This document shows positions 1-12,164 of a stretch of 64,000 nucleotides of DNA, piece by piece. The notes under the pieces were generated by a model, which worked only from the letters and a program-made list of their open reading frames with translations, ran no database searches and was not told where the DNA came from. The DNA lies in NCBI GenBank assembly GCA_950295325.1, contig OX485804.1:14944001-15008000 (forward strand), in the 5' to 3' direction. The first letter of the stretch is position 1. Each line of letters begins with the position of its first letter. The DNA is from Polytrichum commune (taxonomy: Eukaryota > Streptophyta > Polytrichopsida > Polytrichales > Polytrichaceae). The position numbers and the translations under genes were made by a program.

Positions 1-1
1 C

Positions 2-1037
2 GAGAAAGTTGCAGAGGAATACAGGAAAACTACCTGGGAGCCAAAGTACTTGATTGAGAAGGAAAAAGAGGCAGCGGAAGAGAAGATTGAGAAAGTAGAG
101 AAGTCAGCAGGCGTGGCGGGCATTAAGGTTCATACTGACATCCTGAGTACTTGTCATTGCTGTGCTGAATCAATGATTTTGTCACTGTCCACCCATGTTT
201 TGCCGCGTAAAAGATTTCTGAACACACGGAAGTTGAATTGCAAAATGTTTGCTGTGGTGAACCAGTCTTGAAAATACTAACTGGACTACGTTCCTTGTCA
301 TACCAGGAGAAAGTATTTGAGTTGTTGTACAAGATTTCAGATGCTGGATTCTTGGCCGCCTACAAGCCACGGATTGATGTAAGTTCAATAATTTTAGGGT
401 AGTATTAGTTCAACTTCTCTTTAGTTCACATTTTTTGGCTTGATGCTAGTCGGCAATATCTTATTTGTTCTTGACATAGTTGTGAAGTATTACTCAGTTA
501 TTACTGGTTATTCGTTCTGCAGGAATACCTTGTTGAGGCAGAGAAGAACTCCACTGTCTTTTTGGGAATTCTCGCAACTATTCCTATTCTTCTCATTACG
601 GTCTTGCTGAGCCTTTGCTCAGGAAAAAAGAAAGCTGCACCCATTGTAAGTCAATAAGCAGTCTTCTTTACATCGTTTCTACTTGCAGTATACTGTACCT
701 GAAGGAATCAATGTATCACGTGAAATTTGAGTCATTCTTACTGTGATTGGTTCTTGAAGAGTTGATTCAGAAATGTTCTTTACCACAAATTTCAATATGT
801 AATTGCCCCAGTTCATGTATGTGGTTGGAATTGTTTTGAGAGTGCATGATTTGTTCTAGTATTTGGTCTCATTTCACAACGTGAATGCAGGTCCCCACGG
901 AGGTGACCAAGGAGGAACCTACGGTCGCTCGTGATGTGGTTACTCCAGAGGATGAGCCTCTAGGTGAGGATGAACAAGAGCAAGAAGGCGAAATTGAGGA
1001 GACCAAGGCTCGTAGGAGGACACGTAGAGAGACATAG
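2..1037 (+). CDS. CNX: Calnexin, C-terminal part (5' truncated by window edge)
   Basis: Four exons can be joined with clean GT-AG borders and phase-0 introns: 2-127, 307-378, 523-645 and 891-1037 (stop TAG 1035-1037). The joined tail reads EEYRKTTWEPKYLIEKEKEA, then a short hydrophilic helix ending FLAAYKPRID. A single hydrophobic membrane helix of about 20 residues follows (VFLGILATIPILLITVLLSL), then a charged cytosolic tail rich in E and ending ARRRTRRET. This order (end of the lumenal lectin domain, one transmembrane span, acidic tail with a basic RRR-type end) is that of plant calnexins, type I ER membrane chaperones that hold monoglucosylated glycoproteins in the calnexin cycle. The lectin domain and P-domain lie upstream of the window, so the family call rests on the tail only. 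The terminal RRxTRRE pattern closely resembles plant calnexin ends. No frameshift or premature stop is seen. Confidence 0.8.
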
Positions 1038-3130
1038 GTGAATTTCAGTTAGGGTGGATTACCATCCTTAAGGAAACAGTATGCTTTAGAACCAGGTGGT
1101 CTACTTGTTTTCAGCCTGGTCACGATTAATGTGCATATTACTGTCTGGTAGGAATATCGACGTCAGCTCAGATCACTGCGTGATTCATGGGTTCCCTCTT
1201 TCACGAAACCCAGTACATTCGAGACTAAAGCACTAATGGTTTAACTTGGTTTTTTTTCCAATTTGAGGTTGGATCCATATTAATTTGCTGCTATGGAGTA
1301 TGTTCTGAGGTGGTGTGATCACCTATCTTGTTGCCAGCATTGTCAATCTTCCTTTGTGTCGTGGTTGCGATCAGTAGACTCTCATTGTTCTAATTCTTGT
1401 GACAACTCGTAATATGTAGATGTAGCAATTAAGTGGTTCTGGGCAGCGACTTGTGGTTGTCAACTGCGGACGCATTTTCTTTTTATGCTCAGCTACTTCA
1501 CATGTATGAACCAATTTCAGCTATCATCCAACAGATGTCTCAATCCCTATTTACTCGGAGGAAGTCGCAGTGCCTGGTAGAGCTTAGGCAATTCTCCTCG
1601 TAATCCAGAATGTTGTTGTCCTCTTGTACAGAGGTCGGAATGTATCCTGATCTAAAAAGCGCACTCAGTGTTTTGGCTTCAATACATCATAGCTTTTGGT
1701 GAAGCATGTGTACTTGATATGATTGATGCTTTGGTTTAGTATCCATAGATTTGATATGGTTAATAATTTGATTCAGTGTGTGGTACCTTCATGTGTAGTC
1801 ATATCTGTTATTTACATCTGGATTGTTCGATTCTGTCTTTTCATGTGGAACGTATCGTGAAAAAAAATCAAATCACAGTCCAGTCTCCAACATGGAAATC
1901 TTGACACACCATAAACCTGTGAGTCTTGCCCAATTTCCTATACGACCTCGTTTGAGGTAGATGGGCCTCATCTGGTTACTTTTTGCTGTCTGCTACTGCT
2001 CAGATTATACTTACACTACTCAGACTCGTGAGGTTGGAATTGCAATGCGTCTGCAACTGTATGTACAATCAATTCCAAAAAGTCTTGGAGCTAAGCTCAA
2101 ATTGTTGATGAATGATGAAAGTCCACCGGCATTCCACCTAGAATGGTCAACAACTTCTGAGCACGTAGGCTGATCTTGTTAACAAACATGTCGTTTTGGT
2201 ACAATTTTCTTCGATCAGCACCTACTCAAATCTACATAGTCACCCGCCATTCAAATACAGGTGTCCACTTAAGATACGTAACCGAATTAGGCACGCTCAC
2301 GTTACGTGAGCCATGCTGTGTCTCAGCTGTAGCCAGTGGTTTCATCTTGTGCGAAAGCGTGCTCTGGGTGGGTTATGGTTGTGATTGCTTTGTAGGCTCC
2401 AGACAAGGACACGGACATTACCAGAGAGTCCTGAAGCACGGGCCTTGAAGCCCGTATGCTGGTCCCGAGGAGGTCGTGGAGGTAAACCCAGGCTGGACGC
2501 CATGTGTTGGGAGCCTTTAGACTGGCTCAGGTTTCCTGGCAGCTATGTCACTAGGTAGTCCGGAAACAAACCTACCCCTTTAGGTTTGTGGCTGATTTGT
2601 TCCCACTTAACCCCTAAAGCTCGAGGCTGACGTTTTTGTCCGTGTAGTCACAACATACACATTTATGTTTTAATCTTCTGATTTTGGGCATGTGAACGGT
2701 TCAACATTCTGTTTGAACAATTTTAACTCTATGAGGCTTGTATGGTCCGATCTACCACATGAGGTGCTAGTTTGTTTTGATTGAGCTTCTAAATTGGATT
2801 GACTTGTTTTAGGTGATTTTCGGATGATTTTGCTTCGGTTGCTAGGGGTTAATCTCAGTAGACTAGGGAATTCGGGGTCTTGATGTTCATTTTGTAGTCT
2901 CATCATCTACAATTATTTATTTATATTTTGGTTTCCTTTGATTTAGATGGTTGTCATGAATCCTTGGTACGTTATTTATACAAGGAGGTCCAATGAAAAA
3001 CTATCTCCTATAGGTTTGTGATCGATTTGTCCCAACTTAATCTCACTAAACTAATTTGTAGTCTTTGATGTTAAAATCTAGAGTTATAAGGAATTCTTGA
3101 AGTGTCATCCTTGAAGAAAAGAATAGAAAA
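1038..3130. other. Calnexin 3' flank and gene-free spacer
   Basis: No supported gene. The first several hundred bases are T-rich and probably hold the calnexin 3' UTR, but I see no decisive polyadenylation signal. A short motif set (AGGTTTGTG, GATTTGT, CCCAACTTAA/CCCACTTAA) occurs near 2580-2615 and again near 3011-3042, so this is an old duplicated repeat. Open frames here (for example 2176-2448) have no recognisable domain or gene structure. Confidence 0.5.
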
Positions 3131-3149
3131 AAAACATTGGTGTTCATGC

Positions 3150-3400
3150 ACCAATGTGAATGTGAGGCCGTTCTCCTCATATTGATCATGATTATCTATG
3201 ATGTGATGAATAATGTAATGCCTTCCTTGGAATGTAACCAACATGAATGTGAGCCTGTTCTCCTTATATTGATCTTACTTATCCATGATGCAATATATGG
3301 TGTAATGCCTTTGAACAACAATATGAATGTGAGGCTGTTCACTTAGTACTCATTATACTTATCCATGATGTAATATATGGTGTAATGTTTTCCTTTGGAA
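3150..3400 (+). repeat. Tandem repeat, about 80-88 bp x 3
   Basis: Three head-to-tail units each contain AATGTGAGnCnGTTC, a CTTATCCATGATG-like middle and TGTAATG near the end. Unit starts are near 3152, 3240 and 3320. Units are about 80% alike by eye. No coding meaning is evident. Confidence 0.6.
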
Positions 3401-5444
3401 GGTGGGCTTCATGAGGCTTGTTGATGGTCAAGTATTTCTTTATATAGGATTAAATATGCGAGGTAGTTGATGTCATTTTGATGTATGGATTTCATTAGGA
3501 TTCTAATGATACTTTTAGGGACTCATGTTGCCATTTTTGAGCTTCACTGCGAGGTGCTTATGTATGGCACCTCCCACTCCCACCAAGATGGTTATCATGC
3601 GGTTTACTTTCCATCCTTTGTGTTTTGATGTGTCTATCAATGGGTCAGATTTGCTACAGTTGTTTTTAATAGTAGTTCTTGGATATTGGTCATGACAATA
3701 TGTAAATTCAATGAACTATACTGTTAGTGTTTCAACTTCCAACTCATGCTACCACGTATCCTTATAGGCGTAGAATTCGTGATGTCATGGAAACTCATTC
3801 ACGAGGACGATAAACGTGTAGCAAACTAGCATGGTAGCTTGAACTTGATTATTCCAAGAAGACCCAGCTTCATAAAGAACACCAAATTCCCTAATCTACT
3901 GTGGTGAGATCCAGTAGGCATGAGTTCGCACTCAACCTTATATGGGGTCTGTTTTTACTAGGACCCCACCATCTATGATGCACGAGTTTACATCAACACT
4001 ACAAAGCTCAAGCCCCTCAGACCCCACCCTAAGCATACGAATCCTACACAATCGACCCTACGTCATCGAAAACTTGTTCTATGTGACTGAGAAATCTGCA
4101 AATCTAACACGTTGATAGATTTGCGTTGTTCTTTCATCGACATGGGACAATTGTGTACGACTCGTGTGCAAGTCGTGACCCTAGATGTACATCTAATAAG
4201 TTTTAAGTACACTCGTATTAACTCGAAGAGGAGCCAATGACACAGAAGGGATCAGTGGACCAACCATAGCCCACAGATTCTTTTCTCACAGGGTGCTAGT
4301 GGATAAGAACTCCTGCAGGCTGGCGTCTGCTTCTCGACTCTTCCCTTCCCTTCCCTTCCTGTACAAACACTTGAGACGATACTTTACACTACCTGCAAAA
4401 CGACAAAACAAAACAAAATAAAATCAAGAGCGTACCCAAATCCATCCTCACTTAATTAATTACAATAACTTATCTGGCCTTATGTGCTTAAACATCACTA
4501 AGCAGCTAGATGATGGCCTCTTTCCAAAGAGAGAAAGGCTGTCATTGATAAAACTCTGAATATCTAGTTGTTTGCTTGTCGAAAAGTCCACAGTACACAG
4601 CCTGAGTGCTCCGCATAAATGGAGAATCTCGAAATCAAAGGAGAAATGTTCCCGCCTGATACACGGTCCCACGGATTGCAACAAAAGGAGTTGTGTAGTG
4701 TTATGTGATTCCCTATGTGGTTGTTCACTCTTCTTAATCGGGACACCTATATTTGAGTGGTATATGACACAACTTGTAGTCATTAACAAACACTAAACGA
4801 ACAAACACACACACATGTGGTACATGAGATTAGACTGTGTGCTCAAGATATAGACATCATTGTAAGGGTCTTTGTGATTGTTTCAAGAAATAAAGTCTTT
4901 TTTTCTATAACTTCTTTAAAGCTTAACAAGAAATCTTTACGATTCACAATGGCTAACTATATGAGACGATTCTTGATATAATCCAATGGTCAAAAGTGTC
5001 TATGCACTTGGAAGCATCCACAATACGAGTACATGTCTTAGAATGGAACATGCGCTATGGCAGTTGCATGGACTTAATCTTGATTTTCTTGTACCGGATG
5101 CGTATAAAATCTGGGTTTCAAATCAACCACCATAATAGATCATATGTGCAATTAACTTACCCTCACAAATAGGTTGCCTCTTCACTGCTGCAAATCACCT
5201 TAGGTCAAAATGAAATCACAAAACCCTATAGCTTCATTCATCAATTCTTATACCAACCACAATATAAAAAAAATCACGTATTTTGTCATCACGATAAAAA
5301 AACTAATAAAAAATAATGTCAAATGTTGATAAATTAGGGTAGAGCGACCCAATTGCGAACAAAGAGGGCAATGGAGCTCCCATGTTTAGGCTAGTTATGA
5401 TGTATTTTTTTTTGAAATTAATCGATTGGCTTTGGTTGGCTCGT
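3401..5444. other. Gene-free AT-rich spacer
   Basis: I see no gene. A (CCCTT)n-like pyrimidine tract lies at about 4340-4360. The longest open frame (4460-4789, minus) has no domain, no splice partners and ordinary AT-rich composition, so it is not called. One copy of dispersed repeat family B is listed separately. Confidence 0.4.
4735..4860 (+). repeat. Dispersed repeat family B, copy 1
   Basis: Starts with GGGACACCTATATTTGAGTGG and runs through an acACATGTGnT / GATTAGACTnnGTGCTCAA-like block. The same order of blocks is found near 6003, 11420 and 24310. Copies are strongly diverged. No coding potential is seen. Confidence 0.5.
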
Positions 5445-5636
5445 CCTTGGGGCTGTCATAACATTATAAAACAACGTGCTTTTATTCATCCGAGAATATA
5501 ACCACAGATGCCATGGCTAGTGAAAATCCAGCCCGAATGTGCCCTAGTTGCAACATCCCATGGTTATATTCTCAAGGACAAATGAACGAGCGCACACTAC
5601 TTAACAATGTTATGGTTGGAACAAGGGCTTGGCCTC
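5445..5636. repeat. Inverted-repeat (MITE-like) element, about 190 bp
   Basis: The left arm 5445-5512 contains TCATAACATT and GAGAATATAACCA. The right arm 5552-5636 holds the reverse complements TGGTTATATTCTC and AATGTTATG at matching distances. The arms pair over about 65-80 bp with small gaps around a loop of about 40 bp. No target-site duplication is visible and no protein is encoded. It is a non-autonomous hairpin element of unknown superfamily. Confidence 0.6.
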
Positions 5637-7804
5637 GGTTTCTGGCTGATTAAATCTTACCCCCAGTGAGTATCTTTCAGTGTAGTGGTGAGGTGAGGCC
5701 ACACAATGCGATCCTTATAGTGATGTCGGCTTTGTTTAGGTCCTACTCTAGTTTCCAAGAAGGTGGTTACAATTGCACTGACAAGCTGCAACAATTTGCG
5801 GTGCTAGTGTGGCTCTGTGCCAGAGAATTAGAGTGGCCTTCAGATGAAGCATGTGGCAGTACGAAAGTGCATCTTATGAAATATCCCTTTGGCCCCGCCA
5901 AGCATGACAGCTATGCGTTTCTTCTGACCCACATCAAATTCAGAACAACATAATAGCTAAATCCTCATCAGTAGAACCCTAAGGCTTGGGGTTAACCTTT
6001 CTTGATCGGACACCTATGTTTGATGGGTGTGTGCTTAGGTGAGGGATCCAAGAACAAACACCATCAAGACACATGTTTAAAAGAGACTGGACGAAGTTTT
6101 CATATGTTGTTAACTGCTCTACACTCAATAAGAGAACTCAACTGGGAGGATCAATGTATTCGATCAAGGCATCAACAAACCTGCATCTCCGATAATACGT
6201 CCGATTCTAGCTAATGTCTTATTGTAGATTTCCTAATGCAACACGAGTTCCGTTGTGTGAAACTAATGATATAAGTCGGAGAACATGAGGAAAGGAACTG
6301 AAGAAGACCCACATACCTTATGTATCCTTGACAAACTTCTAAGTTCATGCCTGATGTGAGTGAATTCAAATTAAATCAATCGTTGGTATTGCAACATTGA
6401 AAAGATGCCTACAAATCATAAGGTTGTACTTTTAAGATTTTGTTGCTCTATTTTCTACAAGCAATATGGAAAAAGTTGAAGCGTGAGTTGATCGAATGTT
6501 GAGTTAGGATTGAATGTATCAAATCCCTCAGAAGTTGTGTCAACATTAGCTCAAAACTATACGTTCTTGACTTGCATTTTGAGATGTCAACACATCCAAA
6601 TTAACGCCTAAAACACCAACATCACAAGATTATCTTCCATTTAATGGCAACACGCATCATGATCAACTTGCAAACATACATGGGTTGCCAAAAAGTTACA
6701 AGTTACAACTACGCTTGAATACTATGCGAGTTTGATGGAGAAGCAGCATGCACTACAAGCATATGAGACCTAGGCAATCAACTTAAATCATTATAAACTT
6801 ATCCAACATAGTGGTAGGTTTGTATTGTTTTTTCATCGATGTGAGAAAATTGCGTAGGACTCATATGCTTGTAGTGATGTAAAGATGTATGCATCATCCT
6901 ACACTCTTGAGACTTTTTTTTTTGTGCAAGACAATGTTCTTGACAATTATTGCATCTGGACTAATTCATTAGACTCATAGACTACGTATATTTCAGTTGA
7001 TGACAATATTTGAAAATGTTTGATTCTATTCATATAAGATGGTGAGTCTAGAGTGGTATATAGCAAAAAGAAAAATCTTCTTACATGCGAATCTAGTACA
7101 ATCATACATTGGGAAGTGTTAGAAGGAAAAAATATTTGTTTAAGGCTCACATACCTTAGTTTGGTTGATCAATATATGTTGCGTTTGAGTTGGTGAGCAT
7201 CAACCTACTAGGTATTAGAGCCCAAGTTATATTTATAGCAGGTGCATTCCCATATGCAATCACATACCTGTGAATTCCATGGAACCCACTACACCGTTTA
7301 TGGTATTTAGTGTCACGCACATTGTTGGCAAATAATTTACACTAGGTGCCTAGAGGTTTCAAAGTGTTACATTTGCTAGTTATGAACATGATATTATTTG
7401 TCAATGTATGTAAATTTTTGAAGTGATAAATGATTTGCATATTGACATTTAACATAACAGTTTTGAATGCTTGAGATGATACTTTTGTATTTTAGTACGC
7501 AAGGGGAAGATATTATTGAGCATACTAATGCCAAGTGTCAATTGTGTACATTTTTAGTCACCTTGTAAACCATTGTGTAACATAAGACATACACTTCTTA
7601 ACACCATTGAACATACTCATGCCAATATATTAGCAAACACACTTGACCACCAAGTGTAATGAGGTGACACTAAAGCTGAAATTGTTGGTCATTAATGTAA
7701 CCTAGCATACACCTCACAATAGGTAAGTGTCACTATTATGCATGTGACACTAAGTACCATAAGTAGCCTAGTTAGGAGTTTCCATGCAAAGATGGCACCA
7801 ATTA
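5637..7804. other. Gene-free spacer
   Basis: No supported gene. Open frames at 5666-5953 and 6002-6214 overlap repeat family B or have no neighbours that splice to them. The block 6790-6900 (TAGGTTTGTATTGTTnTTTCATCGA) resembles 4110-4210 (TAGATTTGCGTTGTTCTTTCATCGA), so it is another dispersed repeat fragment. Confidence 0.4.
6003..6135 (+). repeat. Dispersed repeat family B, copy 2
   Basis: Contains GGACACCTATGTTTGATGGGT, GGTGAGGGATCCAAGAACAAA, GACACATGTTTAAAAGAGA and CTGGAC in the same order as the copy near 24310. It is diverged and non-coding. Confidence 0.5.
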
Positions 7805-8103
7805 CCTACTAATTATAAGGGGTTGTTAAATCGACCACTTAGTTTGTTAAAATGACCACAAAGCACGCGTCACGCATCACACGATCACATGTGATTTTTC
7901 ATTGCACACATGAAGAGAAGCAAGGTATCAACTCTGCTTCCTCTTTCTTTGCATTTCAACTTACAACTAGAAATGTTCAATTTTTGACAAGTCATGTGAT
8001 GATGTGACGCGTCTATGTGGTCTTTTTAACCAGTGTGTGGTGGATATAACAATCTCCTTATTATTATATTGTAATGTGGTTACCAACTATCCTAATTAGT
8101 AGG
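7805..8103. repeat. MITE with inverted arms of about 85-110 bp
   Basis: The left arm 7805-7890 begins CCTACTAATTA and includes GACCACAAAGCACGCGTCAC and GATCACATG. The right arm 7995-8103 ends TAATTAGTAGG and includes CATGTGATGATGTGACGCGT and TGTGGTC, the reverse complement with a few gaps. The roughly 100-bp centre shows no coding content. Flanks (7796-7804 and 8104-8112) show no clear target-site duplication. Confidence 0.65.
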
Positions 8104-8239
8104 GAGTGCTCCTTAAAGGATCCATCTGCTCCTCTCCACTTTGACTTTGAAGATATTCCTAAGGCTTTGGATGCGGTGATTGAAAAGAAGGAAATAGCAA
8201 AAAGAAAACATCGGCATTATTATGCGGACACAAATTGCC

Positions 8240-8360
8240 CTATTGCCGTATGAACCGGTTGAGTTGGAGAGATAATCGGTTGAAGTTCATCAAGATTACA
8301 AGAAAATTACCGAGCATTTTAGAGGAATCCAGAGAATACACCTTAGATTAACAAGAAAAC
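8240..8360 (+). repeat. Dispersed repeat family A, copy 1 (first block)
   Basis: Contains CCGGTTGAGTTGGAGAGATAA, TTTTAGAGGAATCCAGAGAA and TTAACAAGAAAA. It reads like a broken exon (EPVELE.. then ITEHFRGIQRI) with an in-frame stop. The companion block (TGGACTTGGAAACACTTGGATCTC) lies at 8777-8855, separated by about 420 bp of inserted AT-rich sequence. Confidence 0.5.
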
Positions 8361-8776
8361 TGTAGAACCGTGAGGCTTTGTCCTTTTTTATGAAACACTA
8401 TAATTATAATTGTACACTTTGCTCATGCCAGTCCATGGTTATTTATTATACTCATAACTGACTATAATTAATTAGATTTTTTTCAATACATTTTAGGGAA
8501 TAAGTATAGTTAACTAAACATATATAACTATAGTTAACTAGATTTTAGAACAACTATAGTTACGAAAGACAACTAGTTAACTGATAGTTGAATTAGTTGG
8601 TTAGTTGTCCAATTTTAGTTAGCTTTCATCATCCACGTTAAATGAACTAGACCAAAAATAGCAGGAACAAGTAATGTCCAAGTGTGAATGCAAAATGGTT
8701 AAATTTTTTGCTCTTGAAACATAGAAATCGATACATAGTCTCTGTCCAACAGACAAAGCCAATAAAAGGAAACCAA
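8361..8776. other. AT-rich insertion between two halves of repeat A
   Basis: Rich in ACTATAGTTA/TAACTATAG and AGTTAACTAG-like inverted words (8395-8640). It separates blocks that are adjacent in other copies of family A, so it is probably a short non-autonomous insertion. No coding sequence. Confidence 0.35.
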
Positions 8777-8855
8777 AAGATGTCAACATGTAAACCCGGT
8801 TGGACTTGGAAACACTTGGATCTCAACTGATCATGCCCAGAAATTTCGCTGGACA
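8777..8855 (+). repeat. Dispersed repeat family A, copy 1 (second block)
   Basis: Begins GATGTCAACATGTAAAC and continues with GGTTGGACTTGGAAACACT and a GATCATGCCCAGAAATTTC-like block. It is the downstream half of the unit that is contiguous near 11310, 29665 and 35260. Confidence 0.55.
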
Positions 8856-9021
8856 CTGCATGGCATAGGACGATTAAACTTGAATTTTGATAACTTTGAG
8901 GTAGATTCTACCTTTTTAACTGTCACCCATGTGAACTTTTAACCATGAGTGCTACGGAGACATGTTAACTTAACTAAACTTTCATGGCCATGGTGAAAGT
9001 TAACTAAACTCTCAACTTTTA

Positions 9022-9200
9022 ACCACCTCGTCTAGTCAAGTTGATCTCCTCTTCTTGTGGATTTTGAGCTAGAGTGTTTAAAGATAAGCTCGATTGGGTT
9101 CGAACCAACCGTTTAGTCTAGTCAAGTTTAACTCCTCCCTCTATGGATTTTTTTTATCTAGAGAGCCAAAAGACAAGGTCGATTAGGTACGCATAGGTTA
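9022..9200 (+). repeat. Tandem duplication, about 87 bp x 2
   Basis: Unit 1 (about 9022-9105) and unit 2 (about 9111-9196) share GTCTAGTCAAGTT, CTCCTC, TGGATTTT, CTAGAG and TCGATT in order. The GGTTCGAACC in unit 1 looks like a tRNA T-loop, but there is no tRNA fold around it. Confidence 0.5.
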
Positions 9201-11224
9201 AATGCTAATTGTGTTGAGGATACCATCCGATTTTAGGTTGTTCTAACTTAACTTACTCCTAACAATGAAGGCGAGGCCGGAAGTTAAAAATCTTCACTAT
9301 TCTCACCACACTACCCAAATCGATGAATGAATGTGCAATATCATGCGGTGAGTGGTTTTTGATGGTCCATTGTAGACTCTAGTGGAATTGATATGTGAAT
9401 AAATTTAGGGATATAATAAATAACTGACATTGTAGAGACAACATAACATTATTCAACCATATGGTTGAGTTTTGTTTCTATATTTAGCATCTAATGCGAG
9501 CCTCCACTATCTTACCTTTTGGGAAGAAACTTAGATTACATGAAGAAATTGACATTTATATGGACATTGATAAGTGTCGGTATGAATATTATGAATATTG
9601 TGAATAGTGCCAAGTATTTTGAATGAATAGTGTTGCCTTGAATAGTAATTTCAGTAAATAATGTCAAGATGAGCAATGCTTGTGTAATAGTGCCGGGAAT
9701 ATAATCCCACCAAAATGTTCAAGTGTTAGCTTGAATGTGTGAACAATAACCAAATATTACTACTTTGTTCGGGGACCCATTGAATATAGTTGTTTTATTC
9801 TAGGGTGACCCACATGGTTGAATAATGTTATGAACGTAACGCTACTTAGTAGATACGTTAAATTCATTTTCTAATAATAGAATATGACATGTGTGATTAT
9901 TCAGGACGCTCCGTAACTCTGTTAGGCAGGTAAGTGATTCTCTAAGGGACACACTGAATGCATGTTAATAAATAAATAAAAGTAACGTCGGGGTTTAGTT
10001 TATACACCGACATGAATGGGTGCCCGTTCTTTTATACCATGGTCATGTTGATCTGAATGCAAATTAATATTTGAGACAAAATATTTTCATTGGCTGACTA
10101 TCAAGAAAGTGGATCACTTGGATTTGGTAAGGCCAATAACTTAGAACTTGGTCGCTAAAGCTTTGTAGACAACGTATCGGACAAAGAGGGGGCCCTTGAG
10201 AAGTCTTCCAAGAATCCTTTCTCGTGATGGACTTGCTTCTTCGCACACTCATGCCCCCGTCCCACTTGACTTTAGCTACGCCTAAAAGTTGGTTCCAAAA
10301 ACACGGCCTTCACACCATCAACATTCTCTAGTCTTGAGCCTAGTTGGCAAATGATGTGGCATGGTTTAAAAGTGGAGGTTTTAAGCATCAAGCACCGACC
10401 CTCCCATCGGTACCTAGACATGAGGCAAGAATGTAGGACCTTTAAAAGTGTCGCCTCCTGCCCTTGTGATTGGTTGCTTTTAGTCTTAGCTATGAGGGCA
10501 CTAGGAGCTCCATCGACAAAAACCTATGGTAAGATAGATGAGTAGTAAGGCATTTGGGGACAGGACAAAAACTATCCAACGTTCATTGCTTGGTAGATAA
10601 AACAATGAACATGTGTGAAAACTACTTACCTAAAACCTACTCGAAAATCTCCGGAGCTAGTTCTTGTAGGTGCATTGGGGTAGCCTGATGCCTCCGCTAT
10701 AACCGAGGGAGCTTTACTTGGTGTTTAAGAAATACTTTGGTTATTTGGTAAACTTAGGTGGGAAGAGGGCATTAGGTAAGTAATAAGCAAGACTCGATTG
10801 CGAGATAAGTTTTAAAGGTTCGACAAGACATGTTGGCGTTGTGGTGGAAGAAGAAGATGATGATGACGACGGAGTGAACGGAAGGGCGGAGGAAACCTTG
10901 AATAATGAATGCCCAATAATGTGAAAGTGAAAAGGGGAGTGTGTGGGAGACCGCGAGAGGGGGAGAAGGGGGGGGGGGGGGGGGAAGGCAATCACGGCCT
11001 ACCACAATACGGGAGTCACAAGTGTTTGCACGGGAAGAAAAAGGAGTCAAATCCAAAGCGGGAGGTTCATCATGGGAGCCATTCAATGTGAAATGGAGAT
11101 GGATAGATTTACACCAAGTGGAATGATGGGCGTTGGGGATTCACGTACCTTGGAGACAAAGGAACGTGAGTGTAGATGTGTCCTAAATCAATGAATGGTG
11201 AGAACCGGCTGCTAGTTACGTAGA

Positions 11225-11385
11225 TGAAGTTACCGATGGTTTTAGAGGAATTTAGAGAATATGGTTCAATTTAATAAAGACAAACTGAGAGATGCCAACA
11301 TCATCTAATCGTTTGGACTTGGAAACACTCGAATCTCGATCAATTATGTTCGAAAATCTCCCTAGACATTGGTCCATCAAGGTAG
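11225..11385 (+). repeat. Dispersed repeat family A, copy 2
   Basis: Contains TTTTAGAGGAATTTAGAGAA, TTAATAAAGACAAA and TTTGGACTTGGAAACACTCG followed by GAAAATCTCCC. Family B begins about 35 bp further on, so A and B may be parts of one longer decayed element. Confidence 0.55.
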
Positions 11386-11419
11386 ATGTATCTAACATTC
11401 AACATAGCAGTAATCCAAA

Positions 11420-11550
11420 ACCCTAATTTGAGTGGTTCGTAGTTAGGTGTGGATTTCAAAACGGACATAAAGAAAAAAAGACACATGGTCAAGAGAAATT
11501 GAATTACATGTTCAAAATATGTTAATCATTCTAGGGTTCAACAAACAACA
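11420..11550 (+). repeat. Dispersed repeat family B, copy 3
   Basis: Contains ATTTGAGTGGTTCGTAGTTA, GGTGTGGATTTCAAAA, GACACATGGTCAAG and TGTTCAAAATATGTTAATC. The best counterpart is the copy at 24310-24440. Confidence 0.5.
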
Positions 11551-12164
11551 TTATTCATGGGGGCATCTAAAAATTCATTTGTGAAACTTGAAATTATCGT
11601 GGGCCACATATAACCAAGCAAATTGACGGAGATTGCATATACAATAGATTTGATGACTAACAATAAGTTAGAACACAAACCAAAAATTGGGAAGACCTTT
11701 ACCATGGTACAAGCTATGGGGCTTGTTTACATGGGACCTTATTTGTAACACATGTTACACACGTAAGTCCCGCATCTTGTGGTGAGAGTACTTTCCACAC
11801 ACACATGGTAAGTTTCCTCCAAGAGGTTCTATGACAACTATGTACTCAAGGGGCGTAGGTACTATAGCAAGATAAAAAATCTCCCCCTCTTTTGCGGTGA
11901 CTAAGGTAGCTCAACCTAACACCAACGCCAAACCCATGATCATTCAATTGAAAGGGGACTCGATTTTGGAATGCAATCTAAGATTTCCAAGGATCTCTCA
12001 TTCACGAGACCCTTGGTGATACTTGATTTGATAATTGATACAAATCAAATCTCATTAGACTATATCATCTAGTGTAAGAGATGATAGCGGTCTTGCCATG
12101 TGTTTATAGTAAATCAAATAATTTCTCACCCATTTCAAATACAACAAAATTCTCATCGAAAGGC

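Larger units (their letters stand above)
9201..12160. other. Gene-free spacer with low-complexity tracts
   Basis: No supported gene. Poly-G lies at about 10970-10984 inside a G/A-rich strip (10925-10990). The serine- and proline-rich open frames on both strands at 10741-11194 are translations of this low-complexity strip and of trinucleotide runs near 10848-10870. Repeat A/B copies at 11225-11550 are listed separately. Confidence 0.4.

Noticed and set aside
2176-2448. 90-codon frame downstream of calnexin
   Set aside because: No domain, no start context or neighbours; calnexin already ends at 1037.
9085-9110. tRNA-like GGTTCGAACC
   Set aside because: No acceptor, D or anticodon arms fold around it; it is part of an 87-bp tandem duplication.
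10741-11194. Serine/proline-rich and glycine-rich frames on both strands
   Set aside because: They translate a poly-G/purine strip and trinucleotide runs; no gene structure.
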